Positions 6,142 through 6,885 of a stretch of 6,885 nucleotides of DNA are shown here, piece by piece. Origin of the DNA: UBA2256 sp964453055. GTDB taxonomy: Bacteria > Spirochaetota > Spirochaetia > Treponematales > Rectinemataceae. The notes beneath the pieces are model-generated. The model was not told where the DNA came from. It did no database searches and worked only from the letters and a program-made list of their open reading frames with translations. The stretch is taken from the NCBI GenBank assembly GCA_964453055.1, contig CAYVOD010000087.1:1-6885 (forward strand), in the 5' to 3' direction. The number at the start of each line of letters is the position of its first letter. The stretch's first letter is position 1. The position numbers were made by a program, and so were the translations under genes.

Positions 6142-6188
6142 AAAGCGGTCGCGGGGGCGGTGCCTCTGCGGCCGCTTTCGTTCTTTTT
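6142..6188 (+). terminator. Rho-independent terminator of the rpoN-hpf unit
   Basis: AAAGCGGTCGC (6142-6152) pairs with GCGGCCGCTTT (6168-6178), with one G-U wobble. The inner bases 6153-6158 and 6162-6167 extend the helix to about 17 bp with a 3-nt loop GGT. The stem is followed by CGTTCTTTTT, a T-rich tail on the plus strand. It lies 22 nt after the hpf stop codon. This is the only classical intrinsic terminator in the window. Confidence 0.88.
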
Positions 6189-6209
6189 CCCGGTCGCGCG
6201 AGCGCGCGG

Positions 6210-6238
6210 GAGGGGCATGTCGCTACGGCAGCCCCCTC
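6210..6238. repeat. Inverted repeat in the hpf/adh convergent spacer
   Basis: GAGGGG (6210-6215) pairs with CCCCTC (6233-6238), and inside it TGTCG (6218-6222) pairs with CGGCA (6226-6230) around a CTA loop, so a two-part hairpin can form on either strand. It starts 9 nt beyond the stop codon of the minus-strand dehydrogenase and may end that transcript. No U-tract follows on the minus strand, so this is tentative. A further short alternating GC palindrome lies at 6195-6208. Confidence 0.4.
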
Positions 6239-6247
6239 ATCAAGAAC

Positions 6248-6885
6248 TTAATTCACCTTAATGACTATCCTTCCCAAGTTCTTCCCCTGAGCCACCGTAG
6301 CCAAGCCCTCGTTAGTCCTCTCGAAAGGCAACACCGCCGATACCACAGGCTTGAGCTTTCCCGCTTCGGTGAGGGCGATCAGCTCCACCAAGTCCTGCTT
6401 CGTGGCCGCCCTGGTGCCGCAGATCTTCCACTCGTTGTAATGCATGTCCTTGGTGTTCACCGTGATAGGATTAGGCGGATCGTAACCCATGATCACCAGG
6501 GTGCCGCCCGGTTTAAGGCAATAGAGCGACCAGGAGACGGTAATCTGACGCCCCACTCCCTCGAGAACCACGTCCACGCCCTTACCCTCGGTCCAGTCGA
6601 GAATGGCTTTTTTAGGATCCACCTCAGCGCTGTTTACCAGAAGATCGGCGCCGAAACGGCCCGCCGCTTCCAGCGCGTCCTTTTTGACGTCGGCCACCGC
6701 CACCCTGGCGCCGGCGAGCTTGGCCAGCTGCACCGCGTGCAAGCCCAAGCCTCCCGCGCCCACGATGAGCACCGACTGTCCTTCCTTTAAAGGTCCAACG
6801 CTTTTCAGAGCGTGGTAGGGGGTGGCAACCGCGTCGGTGAGCACCGCCATCTCCTCGAGCTTGGATTCGGGAGCCACTTTGCAGA
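6248..6885 (-). CDS. Zinc-type alcohol dehydrogenase (MDR superfamily), C-terminal part, truncated by window
   Basis: This is the C-terminal 212 or so residues of a medium-chain NAD(P)-dependent dehydrogenase; the frame stays open to the right edge, so the N-terminal catalytic part lies outside. The visible part begins with a conserved helix (LTDAVATPYHAL) and a Rossmann fold: VLIVGAGGLGLHAVQLAKLAG contains the GxGGxG nucleotide loop. It is followed by VAVADVKKD, where the Asp after the second strand favours NAD over NADP (inference), and then by GVDVVLEGVG and GGTLVIMGY. The end, GKNLGRIVIKV, is the usual C-terminus of this family. The catalytic zinc ligands are normally in the missing N-terminal half, so substrate and zinc use cannot be judged. 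A GTG at 6875-6877 is not the start because coding sequence continues upstream. It converges on hpf, and no functional link to the other genes is evident. Confidence 0.9.
   Translation of the reverse strand, partial: CKVAPESKLEEMAVLTDAVATPYHALKSVGPLKEGQSVLIVGAGGLGLHAVQLAKLAGARVAVADVKKDALEAAGRFGADLLVNSAEVDPKKAILDWTEGKGVDVVLEGVGRQITVSWSLYCLKPGGTLVIMGYDPPNPITVNTKDMHYNEWKICGTRAATKQDLVELIALTEAGKLKPVVSAVLPFERTNEGLATVAQGKNLGRIVIKVN

Overview
The window is an ordinary chromosomal segment of a GC-rich bacterium (roughly 60% GC by eye), with Shine-Dalgarno-led genes, short spacers and no mobile element, tRNA, rRNA or CRISPR. It holds the heat-shock chaperone operon grpE-dnaK-dnaJ and, divergent from it, rpoN-hpf (sigma-54 and a ribosome hibernation factor). 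Each end carries a gene cut by the window edge: a small HMA-type metal chaperone on the left and a zinc-type alcohol dehydrogenase on the right. The DnaJ C-terminal half, the short HPF with its NFRWG stretch, and the T-E-W-G sequence in the sigma-54 helix-turn-helix remind me most of spirochaete homologues. That is an inference from memory without a search, so the phylum is only a moderate-confidence guess; a deltaproteobacterial-type lineage is the main alternative.

Layout from left to right: copZ-like gene (+, 1-209, start codon cut by one base); inverted repeat (252-286) between converging genes; dnaJ (-, 288-1424); GC-rich intercistronic hairpin (1447-1476); dnaK (-, 1485-3452); grpE (-, 3483-4262); divergent regulatory region (4263-4395) with back-to-back promoter candidates and an imperfect inverted repeat at the predicted grpE transcript start; rpoN (+, most likely 4396-5781); GC hairpin (5785-5805) just before the hpf ribosome site; hpf (+, 5826-6119); a strong intrinsic terminator (6142-6188); a further hairpin (6210-6238); and the C-terminal part of an alcohol dehydrogenase (-, 6248-6885, truncated). 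No stretch longer than about 135 bases lacks a gene.

Functionally, GrpE, DnaK and DnaJ form one protein-folding machine. RpoN and HPF adjoin each other in many bacteria, linking alternative transcription with ribosome silencing. I find no CIRCE element (the usual HrcA target) upstream of grpE, so control of this heat-shock operon is an open question. I see no undescribed multi-gene system here. The points worth a second look are regulatory: the rpoN start codon, the symmetric divergent promoter region, the candidate grpE operator, and two GC hairpins without U-tracts inside operons.
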